64,000 bases of DNA from Botrimarina colliarenosi. GTDB lineage: Bacteria > Planctomycetota > Planctomycetia > Pirellulales > Lacipirellulaceae. Below are positions 1-8,826 of this stretch, one piece after another. The translations under genes and the position numbers were made by a program. Positions within the stretch are counted from its first letter, which is position 1. Each line of letters starts with the position of its first letter. The notes beneath the pieces were generated by a model, which saw nothing but the letters and a program-made list of their open reading frames with translations, ran no database searches and was not told the DNA's origin. Location: assembly GCF_007859955.1 (NCBI RefSeq), contig NZ_SJPR01000003.1:124001-188000 (forward strand), given 5' to 3'.

Positions 1-589
1 GCACCTCGCCTGCCGCCACGCGTTCCGCCAACTCGGAGGAGGGGCAAACAAGCAATCGCTGAAGTACTTCGCGGTCGAAGGCGTCGCCTTCGGCAAGCAT
101 CGCCGAGAACAACCCCGCGTTTTCCTCTTCCCCAATCATTGGGAAGTGGCCCGCATGGGTTAATCGGTAGGATTCAAGACTCTTACCGATCTCATGGAGA
201 TTGTTCGCGCACACGTTCCGATTCCGCGCTTCGCGCGCAACCAACAGGCCTGGCAGGATGAGGGCGCCGAGGAAGGTGGCGACGACGCCGACCGCGACCA
301 CTTCAACAAGATTAAACCGCTTGCGACCGACGCACTCGCTCGCCCGCTCGAGATGGCCGGCGAAGATGGCCTGCACCGTGCGGTCAGCGAGCCGCGCCGG
401 CGCCTCGGATGGGGGTGTCCTGCTGCCCGTGCAGCCGGGGACGCCGTTGACCGCGATGCAGTCGCGAAGCTCTTGCAGGCGCTCGGCGAGTTCTGGCTCA
501 TTAACGAGCCGCTGCTCGAACTGAGCGAGTTCGGCGGGACTCATGTCGCCGAAGTGATAGCGGAGGAGGATCTCGTCTTCGTCGCACAT
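1..589 (-). CDS. Membrane protein with anti-sigma-like N-terminus and prepilin-like segment (partial, cut by window edge)
   Basis: The frame is open from an ATG at 589 to the left edge (196 codons visible). The N-terminus (MCDEDEILLRYHFGDMSPAE) is the acidic, helical type that precedes membrane segments in planctomycete anti-sigma-like proteins. One hydrophobic segment follows at about residues 97-118. After it comes REARNRNVCANNLHEIGKSL, which resembles the conserved stretch after the N-terminal helix of planctomycete DUF1559/type II pseudopilin-like proteins, where an N-N-L-(R/H)-(Q/E)-I-G motif is common. The gene lies just downstream of an ECF sigma factor on the same strand, but a strong terminator lies between them, so co-transcription is not certain. 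A role as sigma-factor partner is inference from position. There is no clear ribosome binding site. Confidence 0.7.
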   Translation of the reverse strand, partial: MCDEDEILLRYHFGDMSPAELAQFEQRLVNEPELAERLQELRDCIAVNGVPGCTGSRTPPSEAPARLADRTVQAIFAGHLERASECVGRKRFNLVEVVAVGVVATFLGALILPGLLVAREARNRNVCANNLHEIGKSLESYRLTHAGHFPMIGEEENAGLFSAMLAEGDAFDREVLQRLLVCPSSELAERVAAGEV

Positions 590-706
590 CGAAGGGCCGC
601 CCGCCACGCTAATCGATCGGCCGGAGGCGTCGCCCCCAGCCCGACCCGGTTTGCCGATAAACAAAGCTTACTTTGCCCGCGGCGGCCGTGGCCAGTAGAA
701 ACACAA

Positions 707-736
707 AGCGGGCCGCCCGTCTCCGAGCGGCCCGCT
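707..736 (-). terminator. Perfect hairpin terminator after the ECF sigma gene
   Basis: Two 10-base arms (707-716 and 727-736) are exact reverse complements around a 10-base loop. Read on the minus strand, the stem is followed by a short T-rich run. It lies 29 bases after the sigma-factor stop codon, and a short T-run on the plus side means it may work in both directions. Confidence 0.8.
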
Positions 737-764
737 CCGTTTTCGTACCGGGAAGGGGGGCGTC

Positions 765-1421
765 TCAGGTCGTCGGGTGGGCTTCACGCCACTGCTGGCC
801 GAGGCTTCCGACCGCCGAGTGCAGCCGACTCTTGACCGTGCCGACCGGCACGCTCAGTTCGTCAGCCGCCTCGCGGTACTTCATGCCGCGGAAGTAGACG
901 AGCGACACCACCTGCTGGAGCGGTTCCGGCAGACTGGCGACGGCTCGCCTCACCCATTCACTACGCTCGGCGGTCTCGAAGCGTTCGCCGGGGCCCGACT
1001 CTCCTGAAGGAAGGAGGTCGATCAGCGAGCCGGAGTCCGATTGCTCCGCCCGGGCCGAGCGGTTCAGGCTGACCGCTTGGTGACGCTTGTTCCGGCGTTG
1101 CAGGTCAATCGCCCGGTTCGTGGCGACGGTGTAAAGCCACGGGCGGAACTTCCGACCGGAGTCAAACAGGTGGCCCTTGCGGTGGACCTGCAGGAAAGTG
1201 GCCTGGAAGGCGTCCTCGGCCAGGGCGGCGTCGCCCAGATAACGGCGGAGGAAGCTGTAAAGCTCGCGCTCATAGCGTTGGATGAGCGTCGCGAGGTAGG
1301 GGCGGTCTTCGGCGGCCGTCTGGTGCAGCGCCAAGAGCTGCTCGTCCGAGAGCTGCTCCAGGGGCGTCGCCAGGAGGGCGGCCGAGTCGGTGCTGCGAAC
1401 TTCCGTGGCTTGCGTGGTCAT
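765..1421 (-). CDS. ECF-type RNA polymerase sigma-70 factor
   Basis: A 218-residue sigma factor of extracytoplasmic-function type. Region 2 lies at about residues 42-108 (LIQRYERELYSFLRRYLGD, then the AFQATFLQVHRK and RPWLYTVATNRAIDLQRR stretches), binding the -10 element and core polymerase. A variable linker follows, then region 4 at about 163-210 (LPEPLQQVVSLVYFRGMKYR and VPVGTVKSRLHSAV), the helix-turn-helix for the -35 element. Regions 1.1, 1.2 and 3 are missing, as expected for ECF factors. An N-terminal extension of about 35 residues is typical of planctomycete members. The next gene on the strand is a membrane protein that could be its partner. The regulon cannot be read from the sequence. 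Confidence 0.93.
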   Translation of the reverse strand: MTTQATEVRSTDSAALLATPLEQLSDEQLLALHQTAAEDRPYLATLIQRYERELYSFLRRYLGDAALAEDAFQATFLQVHRKGHLFDSGRKFRPWLYTVATNRAIDLQRRNKRHQAVSLNRSARAEQSDSGSLIDLLPSGESGPGERFETAERSEWVRRAVASLPEPLQQVVSLVYFRGMKYREAADELSVPVGTVKSRLHSAVGSLGQQWREAHPTT

Positions 1422-1961
1422 AATCCTGCGAACTCCTCTTCTCGAGAGTTCGACGGCCCGAGGGAACGAGTCCTTGCTTCCCCGACGTCTTCATTGGTAA
1501 TTCCGCCGCCCCTCACGAGCTCACTCGCGGTCTTCCTTGGGGCTTTGGATCGCTGCTTCAAGCGGGTTGCCGCACCTCCATGCGGGCGGCTTCCACTCGC
1601 TGCACCTCTGTTGATTTGCAATGACTGTGCCATTCTTGCGACCGCACTGGTTCTGTAGGGGGGGCGGCGACCCCTAAATCATTCTTGGACAGCGGTTTAC
1701 GCTTGGTAGGCGCCTATTTGTTCAGGCCTCTACCGGATGATAGCATTTCTGACGAACTGTCAAAAATGCAATTTTGGGATTCCGAGCTGCCAATCCAGTC
1801 GTCTCGTAATGGGACGATTGTCTGATTTCGCGGCGCCATTAGGAGACGCCGCACCACGCCGGGAAGTTCCCGCCTGCCGCCTTAAATCGCGGAGAGAGAA
1901 GGGTTTGTGAATTGTCTCACAAAGCGGGCAGCCGCGAAGAAGCCGTGCGGCTCGCCGTCGC
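1422..1961. other. Intergenic region, no gene seen
   Basis: About 540 bases lie between the ParA stop codon and the sigma-factor start, both on the minus strand. I find no convincing coding frame and no long palindrome. The part around 1680-1780 is visibly lower in GC than its surroundings and probably holds the promoter of the sigma gene. Confidence 0.5.
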
Positions 1962-2777
1962 CTACGCCGCCGCCGACAACTCACGGCCGGCATAGTAGGC
2001 GAGGACTTCGCCCGCCAGCGCACGGTAGTCCTCGGCCCCGCGGCTGCTGCGGTCGTAGGCGAAGATCGATTGCCCGTGGCTCGGCGCCTCGGCCAGGCGG
2101 ATATTGCGGCGGATCCTGGTGTCGAACAGCCGGATATGCCCCCAAGGGCCGCTGCGCCCTCGGAGTTGGTTGAAATAGGTTTCGACGTCGGCACTCACCT
2201 CGGTCGCGAGCCGGGTGCCCGATTCGTAGAGGCAGAGCACGACGCCCGCCATCTTCAGCCGAGGATTCAGTCGTTCGGCGACAAGGTCAACCGTCTTCAT
2301 CAGCTTGCTGAGGCCGTGCAGGGCCAAGAAGTGAGGCTGCAACGGCAGGAAGACATCCTCGACCCCCGAGAGGGCGTTGAGCGTCAAGACGCCAAGCGAT
2401 GGCGGGCAATCGACCAGGATGTAGTCAAACTCGGCTTCCGCGCCCGCTAGCTTGTCGCGGAGGATCATCTCGCGGCCAACGACGCCAGCAAGTTCCAGCT
2501 CCGCCGCCGCCAGGTCGATGTGGGCGGGGGCTACACGCACGCCTTCGGCGGTTTCGCACCAAACGTCTGCTAACGAGGCGTCGCCCGTGAGCAGGTCGTA
2601 GGTGGTCGCCGTCGGTCGTTTGGGTTCGGCGCCAAGGTGCAAGGTGGCGTGGCCCTGGGGGTCGAGGTCGATCAGGCCGACGCGCTGACCGGCCCGGGCG
2701 AGCGAAGCCGCGAGGTTGACCGCCGTGGTGGTCTTGCCGACGCCCCCTTTCTGATTGATGACGGCGAGGCTTTTCAT
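1962..2777 (-). CDS. ParA/Soj-family ATPase (orphan)
   Basis: A 271-residue ParA-type ATPase. The deviant Walker A motif KGGVGKTTT is at residues 10-18, directly after the start MKSLAVINQ, which is why I choose the ATG at 2777 rather than the upstream GTG at 2822. Walker A' (LIDLDPQGHATLHLG) and Walker B (YILVDCPPSLGVLTLNAL) follow. Members form ATP-dependent dimers on DNA and position chromosomes or protein complexes. No ParB with an HTH, no parS-like site and no replication gene is adjacent, so I would not assume chromosome partitioning. The ParB-domain protein at 51.5 kb is phage-type and unrelated by position. Confidence 0.9.
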   Translation of the reverse strand: MKSLAVINQKGGVGKTTTAVNLAASLARAGQRVGLIDLDPQGHATLHLGAEPKRPTATTYDLLTGDASLADVWCETAEGVRVAPAHIDLAAAELELAGVVGREMILRDKLAGAEAEFDYILVDCPPSLGVLTLNALSGVEDVFLPLQPHFLALHGLSKLMKTVDLVAERLNPRLKMAGVVLCLYESGTRLATEVSADVETYFNQLRGRSGPWGHIRLFDTRIRRNIRLAEAPSHGQSIFAYDRSSRGAEDYRALAGEVLAYYAGRELSAAA

Positions 2778-2979
2778 GACGGATGGATCGTAGAGGGGTC
2801 GTGGCGGCCAGATGTTGTTCACCGAGGGTAGCGGACCCCGCAGCGCCGGCCCCAGGCCAATCTGCCGGCGGCTCGGCTACCGCAGCGGCATGGGATATAT
2901 TTGGGCTCTCCGTACGGAGGCGGCGACGCTAGCGGCGCCGTCTCGCCAAGCCCCTTCCAGCGTCCCTTTGCCGTTCCTG

Positions 2980-3234
2980 ATGCCCGACCCCTTCGATCCG
3001 TACCGCGAGGCTTTGGTGGTCGAAGAGGTCACGCTCTGGCCCGGCGCGACCAGGGCGGCGGCGGGCGACTGGGAGCCGACGCGGCGCCGGCGTTTCGAAC
3101 GCCTGCTGCACGCCGAGGCGGCTTCGGCGGCCGAGTTGCACTACGTCCGAGTCCACACTGGCTTCAGCCGCCAGATCACCGTCCAGGTCGCGGACCTCGA
3201 CCGACTAACGGGCCGCCTCACCAGCGACGCCTAA
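2980..3234 (+). CDS. Small conserved-looking protein upstream of aroB
   Basis: An 84-residue protein of unknown function. The ATG at 2980 begins MPDPFDPYREALVVEEVTLW; upstream codons in the frame look non-coding. It is acidic at the N-terminus and has an Arg-rich middle (WEPTRRRRFERLLHAEAASA). The stop is 19 bases before aroB, so the two are probably co-transcribed. No signal peptide, membrane segment or known domain is visible. Third-position GC fits its neighbours, which supports real coding. Confidence 0.6.
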   Translation: MPDPFDPYREALVVEEVTLWPGATRAAAGDWEPTRRRRFERLLHAEAASAAELHYVRVHTGFSRQITVQVADLDRLTGRLTSDA

Positions 3235-3253
3235 CGAGCCCCACCGGCAGCGA

Positions 3254-4348
3254 ATGAACAACGATATTGCTAGCGTCCGCGTCTCCCTCGCCGACCGGAG
3301 CTATGACATACAGATCGGCGCCGGGCTGCTGGAGAAAGCCGCCGACTTCGTCGCCGAGCGCGGCGGGGCTCAGCACGTGGTGGTCGTGACGGACACCAAC
3401 GTCGACGAGTTGTATGGCGACCCGCTCGCCGACCTCTTCGTCGAAGCCGGCGTCGAATCACACGTGTTGGTGGTCGAGGCGGGCGAGCCTAGCAAGTCCC
3501 CCGACGTGGCCGCCGACTTGTGGCAGACCATGCTCGACGAGGGGTGCGATCGGCAGACGGTCATCCTCGCGGTCGGCGGGGGCGTCGTCGGTGATATCGC
3601 CGGATTCGTCGCCGCGACCTTCGCCCGCGGACTCCGCTTTTTTCAGATGCCGACGACCCTGCTCGCCCAGGTTGATAGCTCGGTCGGCGGTAAAACAGGC
3701 GTCAATCTCGAGGGCGCCAAGAACATGGTCGGCGCCTTTTGGCAGCCCGAGGGCGTGCTGATCGACACCGACGTGCTGAAGACCCTCCCCGAGCGTGAGT
3801 ACAGCGCGGGGCTCGCCGAAGTGGTGAAGTACGGCGTGATCCTCGACGCCGACTTCTTCGAGTTCTTAGAGCAAAAAGCGGACGCCGTTGTCGCCCGTGA
3901 CGCGCAAGTCCTCCGCGAAATCATCCAGCGCAGCTGTCGCTTGAAGGCCGATGTGGTTGAGGCCGACGAACGAGAGCAGTCGGGCCAGCGGGCGAAACTC
4001 AACTACGGTCACACATTCGGCCACGCCTTAGAGGCGGCCACCGGCTACAGCGAGTTGCTTCATGGCGAGGCGGTCGCGATCGGCATGGTGTGCGCGTCGC
4101 GACTTGCCGAAAGCATGGGGCGGATTGAGTCGTCGGTGACCCGTCGCCAAGTCGAGTTGCTGGAGCGTTTTGGACTGCCCGTCGCGGTCCCTGACGGCAT
4201 TGAATTGGGCGAGCTATCGGCCCTGATGTGGCGGGACAAGAAAGTCCGCGACGGCGAGGTCCACTTTGTACTGCCGACCCGTCTGGGGGAGGTGGAAACC
4301 GTCACGAGCCCCGGTGACGACGCCGTTCTGGCGGCCATGGCGGGCTGA
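3254..4348 (+). CDS. aroB: 3-dehydroquinate synthase
   Basis: A 364-residue protein of normal length. It converts DAHP to 3-dehydroquinate, the second step of the shikimate pathway, using NAD and a divalent metal. Visible family signatures are GGGVVGDIAGFVAATFARG (nucleotide binding), MPTTLLAQVDSSVGGKTGVN (the classic AroB block), the metal-binding glutamate in SAGLAEVVKYG, and a metal-binding histidine in LNYGHTFGHALE. No other shikimate gene is nearby. It follows an 84-residue gene closely. Confidence 0.97.
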   Translation: MNNDIASVRVSLADRSYDIQIGAGLLEKAADFVAERGGAQHVVVVTDTNVDELYGDPLADLFVEAGVESHVLVVEAGEPSKSPDVAADLWQTMLDEGCDRQTVILAVGGGVVGDIAGFVAATFARGLRFFQMPTTLLAQVDSSVGGKTGVNLEGAKNMVGAFWQPEGVLIDTDVLKTLPEREYSAGLAEVVKYGVILDADFFEFLEQKADAVVARDAQVLREIIQRSCRLKADVVEADEREQSGQRAKLNYGHTFGHALEAATGYSELLHGEAVAIGMVCASRLAESMGRIESSVTRRQVELLERFGLPVAVPDGIELGELSALMWRDKKVRDGEVHFVLPTRLGEVETVTSPGDDAVLAAMAG

Positions 4349-4431
4349 CGTTGCAGGTTCTAAACAGGCCTAGAATCGGCGCCCGCATGGCGTCCGGTAG
4401 GTGTGCGCGCCCGCTTTAGGGACAAATGTCG

Positions 4432-4513
4432 ATGCGGTTTGCCACGGTCAATTTTCGCAAATGATCCCTAAAGATGCGACATACCGCATGAATACTGCGG
4501 TATTACATGCGGT
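4432..4513. promoter_or_regulatory. Cluster of ATGCGGT/ACCGCAT words upstream of the LuxR-type gene
   Basis: The 7-mer ATGCGGT occurs at 4432-4438 and 4507-4513, and its reverse complement at 4483-4489. A hairpin-forming pair (TACCGCA and TGCGGTA, 4482-4502) joins them. The stretch is AT-richer than the genes on either side and lies about 185-265 bases before the likely start of the regulator. It could be a set of binding sites; there is no direct evidence of a binding protein. Confidence 0.35.
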
Positions 4514-4696
4514 TTTAGGCAAGGATTGGTGTATTCCGCACCAATCGACTCGCGGAGTGGCAGCCAGACGATCATCCTTTCTCGCTCGCGTAGCGTAAAG
4601 TTTTCTGAAACTTCCGTGAAGCCATACGCGGATGTTCTGCGGATCAACCGGCTCCGTCGGGATTTTGTAGCGGCAGTTACGACAATTCTGTTCTGT

Positions 4697-5404
4697 ATGC
4701 CTCCAATGCCGTCTGACCTGACTGACTCTGACAAGGATGGGACCACAGCATCGACCTCTGAGCCTAAACCGGTCAAACCGATCCTGGATGTCGTCGGCTG
4801 TGGCGTAGCGGATGCGTCTCCGATTGTTGTAGCGGCCCATTCGGTGCGGGCGGACGTGCGACTCGCTAGTTCGCCCGAGTCTCTTCTGGAGCAGCTCAAC
4901 TGGCGGAGCCGCGAGGCAACGCTCGAGCCGGCCGACGTCGTCGTCTTTGTCGGTGTCGCTGAAAGCCTTATTTCGCAGCAGTGGATCGCCAGGGCGAGCC
5001 AGCTTGCGCCGGAGTTGACAATCGCGGCGGCGTTGATTGACGGGTCGATCGACCAAGCCGCCTACGTTGTCAATCAGGGCGCCCGCGGGCTGTTGACGCT
5101 GCCGAACTCTCTGGCGCGTTTGTCGCGAGACTTACGGGAAATCTCCGACGCCGCCCTGCGGTTCCGGGCGTCACGTCGCAACGTGATGAAGCATCGCCGC
5201 GCCGCGTCGGCGCTCACCCCGGCCGAGCACGAGGTCCTCGAAGGGATGCTCGCGGGGATGCCGAACAAGCAGATCGCCCAGCGGCTGTCGATCGGGCTCC
5301 GGACGGTCGAGTTAAGACGCTCGAAGATCATGAAGAAGATGAAGGCCAAGAGCCTGGCGCAGCTGATTAGCTACATCTGCGCGGCGCAAGGGCACAGCGG
5401 CTAG
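4697..5404 (+). CDS. LuxR/FixJ-type regulator with degenerate receiver domain
   Basis: A 235-residue protein from the ATG at 4697 (another ATG lies at 4706). The frame is open back to 4526 but that part has atypical composition. Residues about 30-140 resemble a response-regulator receiver, but the phospho-acceptor region (PADVVVFVGVAESL) lacks the usual Asp at the strand end, so it may be a pseudo-receiver. The C-terminal 65 residues are a LuxR-type HTH (LTPAEHEVLEGMLAGMPNKQ, IAQRLSIGLRTVELRRSKIM). No histidine kinase is adjacent. Expected to bind DNA as a dimer; target genes are unknown. Confidence 0.85.
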   Translation: MPPMPSDLTDSDKDGTTASTSEPKPVKPILDVVGCGVADASPIVVAAHSVRADVRLASSPESLLEQLNWRSREATLEPADVVVFVGVAESLISQQWIARASQLAPELTIAAALIDGSIDQAAYVVNQGARGLLTLPNSLARLSRDLREISDAALRFRASRRNVMKHRRAASALTPAEHEVLEGMLAGMPNKQIAQRLSIGLRTVELRRSKIMKKMKAKSLAQLISYICAAQGHSG

Positions 5405-5440
5405 ACGCCGAAAGAGTGGCGGCTCGCCTGCAGGCCAATT

Positions 5441-5468
5441 AGTGTCGGAGCGAAACGTCTCCGACACT
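5441..5468 (+). terminator. Perfect hairpin between the LuxR-type gene and dprA
   Basis: The arms 5441-5450 and 5459-5468 are exact 10-base reverse complements around an 8-base loop. It lies 36 bases after the regulator's stop codon and just before dprA. No T-run follows, so it may be a weak terminator or an RNA-stability element. Confidence 0.5.
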
Positions 5469-5484
5469 CGCTCACCGGCCCGCC

Positions 5485-6618
5485 ATGACGTCACCCTATT
5501 CGGAGGAGACCCTCGCCGAGGTCCGGCTGTCGTGTGTCCGCGGCGTGGGTCCCTTGCTCAGGGGTCGTCTGATCGAGGCCCTAGGCGACGCCGGCGCGGT
5601 GCTCGCCGCCTCGCCAAATATCCTTCAGGAAGTCCGGGGCGTCGGCTCGAAAACCGCGGTCGCGATTTCCGCGGCCCCCGCCGCCGATAAAGCGACGCAG
5701 ATGCTCGATCGCGCGGCCGAGTGCGGCATCCGCGTGCTGGCGATTTCTGACGATGAGTATCCGGCGTCCCTGCGGGAGATCCCCGACCCGCCGGCCGTGC
5801 TGTACTGCCGCGGGGCGATCGAGCCGGTCGATCACCGGGCGGTGGCGATTGTCGGGACCCGGCGGGCCACCCGCTATGGACTGCGACAGACCGAGCTGAT
5901 CGCAAGGCAGTTGGCGCTGGCCGGCGTGACGGTCGTCAGTGGGCTGGCGCGGGGGGTGGATGGCGTCGCGCACCGGGCGGCTATCGAGGCGGGCGGCCGG
6001 ACGATCGCGGCGATGGCCGGCGGGCTGATGCGGATCTATCCGCCCGAGCACGGCCCCTTGGCCGACGACGTCAGCCAGCACGGCGCGTTGCTCGCCGAGG
6101 CGCCGCCGCCGATGCCGCCGATGAGTGGCTCGTTTCCGCAGCGGAACCGGATCATCAGCGGCTTGTCGCTCGGTGTGCTGGTGATCGAGGCGGCGGAAAG
6201 GTCGGGCGCTCTGATCACCGCGCGGCACGCCGCCGAGCAGGGGCGTGACGCCTTCGCCCTGCCGGGGCCGATCGACAGCGTGCAGTCGCACGGGTGCCAC
6301 CGGCTGATCCAAGAGGGCGCCAAACTGGTCACTTGCGTGGAGGACGTCCTGGAGGAAATTGACGCCCTGGCGAATCTCGTCGCGTCGTCTTCGCCACCAA
6401 CCCGCCGGCCCGAGCGGCCGTCGGCGCCGGCCCCCGTGATTGACTGGGGCGAACCGATGCGGACCTTGCTGGCGGGCGTAGGCAGCGAGACCACCAGCAT
6501 CGATCAGCTCGTCGACCAGACGGGCCTGCCGGTGGAGCAAGTCCTGGCCGGTATCTCGCAACTCGAGGCGGGTGGGGCGATTCGCCGCATAAGTGGCGTC
6601 TCGGTCTGCCGAGCCTGA
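5485..6618 (+). CDS. dprA: DNA-processing protein DprA/Smf
   Basis: A 377-residue DprA. This family loads RecA onto incoming single-stranded DNA during natural transformation. An N-terminal helix-hairpin-helix region (residues about 10-65; GVGPLLRGRLIEALGDAG, VRGVGSKTAVAIS) precedes the Rossmann-like core with the family motifs VSGLARGVDGVAHRAAIEAG and GSFPQRNRIISGLS at about 150-240. A C-terminal winged-helix (DprA_WH, about 320-377) closes the protein. All expected domains are present and length is normal. No other competence gene is adjacent. Confidence 0.95.
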   Translation: MTSPYSEETLAEVRLSCVRGVGPLLRGRLIEALGDAGAVLAASPNILQEVRGVGSKTAVAISAAPAADKATQMLDRAAECGIRVLAISDDEYPASLREIPDPPAVLYCRGAIEPVDHRAVAIVGTRRATRYGLRQTELIARQLALAGVTVVSGLARGVDGVAHRAAIEAGGRTIAAMAGGLMRIYPPEHGPLADDVSQHGALLAEAPPPMPPMSGSFPQRNRIISGLSLGVLVIEAAERSGALITARHAAEQGRDAFALPGPIDSVQSHGCHRLIQEGAKLVTCVEDVLEEIDALANLVASSSPPTRRPERPSAPAPVIDWGEPMRTLLAGVGSETTSIDQLVDQTGLPVEQVLAGISQLEAGGAIRRISGVSVCRA

Positions 6619-6883
6619 GAGAGTTTGCCGGTTGCGTTGACCCGCCTGCTTGCGGCCTTGTGACCGTCTGTAGCGACGCCGCTAGGCGGCGATCCGAGTG
6701 GCGCGCTCGACGTGGTCGGATTGGCACGATTCGGACGGCCGTGTCACCCGATTTCTTCCCGTGGAATGGTCGGTTCGCTGCGAACTGCCCGCTCCCGGTC
6801 GGCGGAGCCGGCTGAGCGAACTTCCTCGGTGGCTCGTCGATTGTGACCAGCCACGTCGAGCTCCCGGCGGATGACGGAGCGAC

Positions 6884-6888
6884 AGGAG
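6884..6888 (+). promoter_or_regulatory. Ribosome binding site fixing the start of the BBP7-type gene
   Basis: AGGAG lies nine bases before the ATG at 6898. This start also places a good signal peptide at the N-terminus, whereas the upstream ATG at 6871 does not. Confidence 0.75.
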
Positions 6889-6897
6889 TACTCACGG

Positions 6898-8826
6898 ATG
6901 AAACGATTCGTTCAGGCGACATGCGGATTCGCGGCGAGTTTCGCCTTGGCCGCCGGATCGGCCCAGCCCGCGGCGGCTCAGTTCGTTGCCGTCAATAACT
7001 ATCAGGCCCCGCCTCAGCAGGCCGCCCCGGCCTATCCGCCGCGAACGGCGATGAACCCGGCCTACGCGCCTCCTGGGTACGGCACCCCTCCTGGATATGG
7101 CACCCCTCCTGGATATGGCAACGCCTACGGGAACGGCTACGGCTACCCCCGGGTCGCCCAGGCCGCAGAGTTGCCGGCGCCCGCCGAGGCGATTAACGAC
7201 GCCGTTCAAGCCGCGACGCCGCCGGCCGCCCCAGCGCCGCCAGCAGCCCACACGCCGCCGGCCGCGCAGTCGGCGCCCATGATGTACGACGGCGGCTACG
7301 AGCAGCCGGTGACGCACTACGCCCCGCAGGCGGCCACGCAGCCGATGGCCACGCACCCGGCGGCGTCGTACCCAGCGTCGTCGTACCAGGCCGCGTCGGA
7401 CGGTTGTGCGACGGGCAACTGCGGCACGGACTACTCGTCGGCCCCGATGGCGAACTACGGCGGCTACGACAACGGCGGTTGCTACGACTCGGCGCCGGCG
7501 TGCGACGTCGGTTGCTACGGCGGTCCGGTGCGGCCGCAGCGTCAGTGGTTCGCCGGGGTCTATGGGTTGTACCTGACCCGCGGCGGCGACCAGGCGAAGA
7601 GCAACGTCGCCTACCTGACCGACACCACCGGCTGGACGGCCGACTACTACCCGATGCCGTCGGACATGTACCTCAACACGGCCGACGCCGGCTACGACGG
7701 GGCGTTTGGCGCCGAGGTCCGCTTCGGCAGCACCTTCGGCCACGACGCCTGCAACTGCCAGCAGCCGTTCGCATGGGAAGTCGCCTACTGGGGACTCGAC
7801 ACGGACGAGAGCTCGGCCCAGATGATCCTGCCGGGCACGGTGTCATCGACGTATCCCCAGCGGATGTACACGCTCAAGAACTACGAAGGCCTTTACACGG
7901 ACCGTGACGGGGCCGGCGGCGCCTATACGAACCGCCCGATCTATGTCGATCCGGGTATGCCGGCCGACGACGACCTGACCGCCAACGACGTCCGGGTCCT
8001 CGGCGTCCGCGTCCGGCAGCGTTTCTCGGCCCAGAACCTCGAGCTGAACTTCTGGCGGTTCGGGACGCCGACGATGGCCGCCGGCTGCGGTGGCGGTCGC
8101 CTGCAGGGGGTGCTCGCGGCGGGTCAGTCGGCTTGCGGCTACGGCGGATGCGACACCGGCGCCTGTGGCGGCTACGACGACTGCGGCGGGTGCAACGTGG
8201 CGTGTGCCCCGGCTTGCCCCCCGCGGCGCTTCTTCATCAACGGGTTGTTGGGCGTCCGCTACATGCGGATCGACGACGACTTCGGATACGACTGGCAGTA
8301 CACCGTCACCGACGGGGCAGGCAACCCGAACGCCGGTGAGTACGCCACCTACCAAGGGTTCCCCCGCGACGACAACTCGGTAATCTTCTCCGACTACGAG
8401 GCCAACAACGAACTGGTTGGCTTCCAACTCGGCTCGAGCATGAACTGGCTCGTCGGTTGCCGGTGGAACCTGTTCGCGGACGGCGTGGTGGGCATCTACG
8501 GCAACAACGCCGAGGTCTCGAAGCGGGTCTACGGCGGCGGCGCCTCGTATCTCAGCTACTACAACGGCGGCGGACCGGCTTCGGCCCGCGGCAGCGAGAC
8601 CTCGCTGGCCTACGTTGGCGAGCTACGGGCGGGCCTCGGTTACCAGGTGAGCTGCAACTGCCGCCTTACCGCCGCGTACCGCTTCATCGGCATCGGTGGT
8701 GTGGCCCTGGGCGTCGAGGAGTTCCAGAACACGTACTGGTCGAACGCTCAATCGGTCAGCCACATCGACACCAACAACTCGATCATCCTGCACGGCTTGC
8801 AGACCGGTGTTGAGTATAAGTTCTGA
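6898..8826 (+). CDS. BBP7-family outer-membrane beta-barrel protein
   Basis: A 642-residue secreted protein. The start MKRFVQATCGFAASFALAAG begins a signal peptide ending near AQPAAAQ. A low-complexity Pro/Tyr/Ala region with a GTPPGYG repeat fills roughly residues 30-200. The remainder carries repeated aromatic-alternating strands (WFAGVYGLYLTRGGD, FAWEVAYWGLD, RRFFINGLLGVRYMRI, CRWNLFADGVVGIYGN, LTAAYRFIGIGGVALGVEEF) and ends in VEYKF, the aromatic C-terminus of outer-membrane barrels. Cys-rich loops (GGCDTGACGGYDDCGGCN) may form disulfides. This matches the BBP7 barrel family known from planctomycetes. The specific function is unknown. Confidence 0.88.
   Translation: MKRFVQATCGFAASFALAAGSAQPAAAQFVAVNNYQAPPQQAAPAYPPRTAMNPAYAPPGYGTPPGYGTPPGYGNAYGNGYGYPRVAQAAELPAPAEAINDAVQAATPPAAPAPPAAHTPPAAQSAPMMYDGGYEQPVTHYAPQAATQPMATHPAASYPASSYQAASDGCATGNCGTDYSSAPMANYGGYDNGGCYDSAPACDVGCYGGPVRPQRQWFAGVYGLYLTRGGDQAKSNVAYLTDTTGWTADYYPMPSDMYLNTADAGYDGAFGAEVRFGSTFGHDACNCQQPFAWEVAYWGLDTDESSAQMILPGTVSSTYPQRMYTLKNYEGLYTDRDGAGGAYTNRPIYVDPGMPADDDLTANDVRVLGVRVRQRFSAQNLELNFWRFGTPTMAAGCGGGRLQGVLAAGQSACGYGGCDTGACGGYDDCGGCNVACAPACPPRRFFINGLLGVRYMRIDDDFGYDWQYTVTDGAGNPNAGEYATYQGFPRDDNSVIFSDYEANNELVGFQLGSSMNWLVGCRWNLFADGVVGIYGNNAEVSKRVYGGGASYLSYYNGGGPASARGSETSLAYVGELRAGLGYQVSCNCRLTAAYRFIGIGGVALGVEEFQNTYWSNAQSVSHIDTNNSIILHGLQTGVEYKF

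Noticed and set aside
1962-2777. Plasmid or phage partition system
   Set aside because: Only ParA is present; no DNA-binding ParB, centromere-like repeats or replication gene is adjacent.
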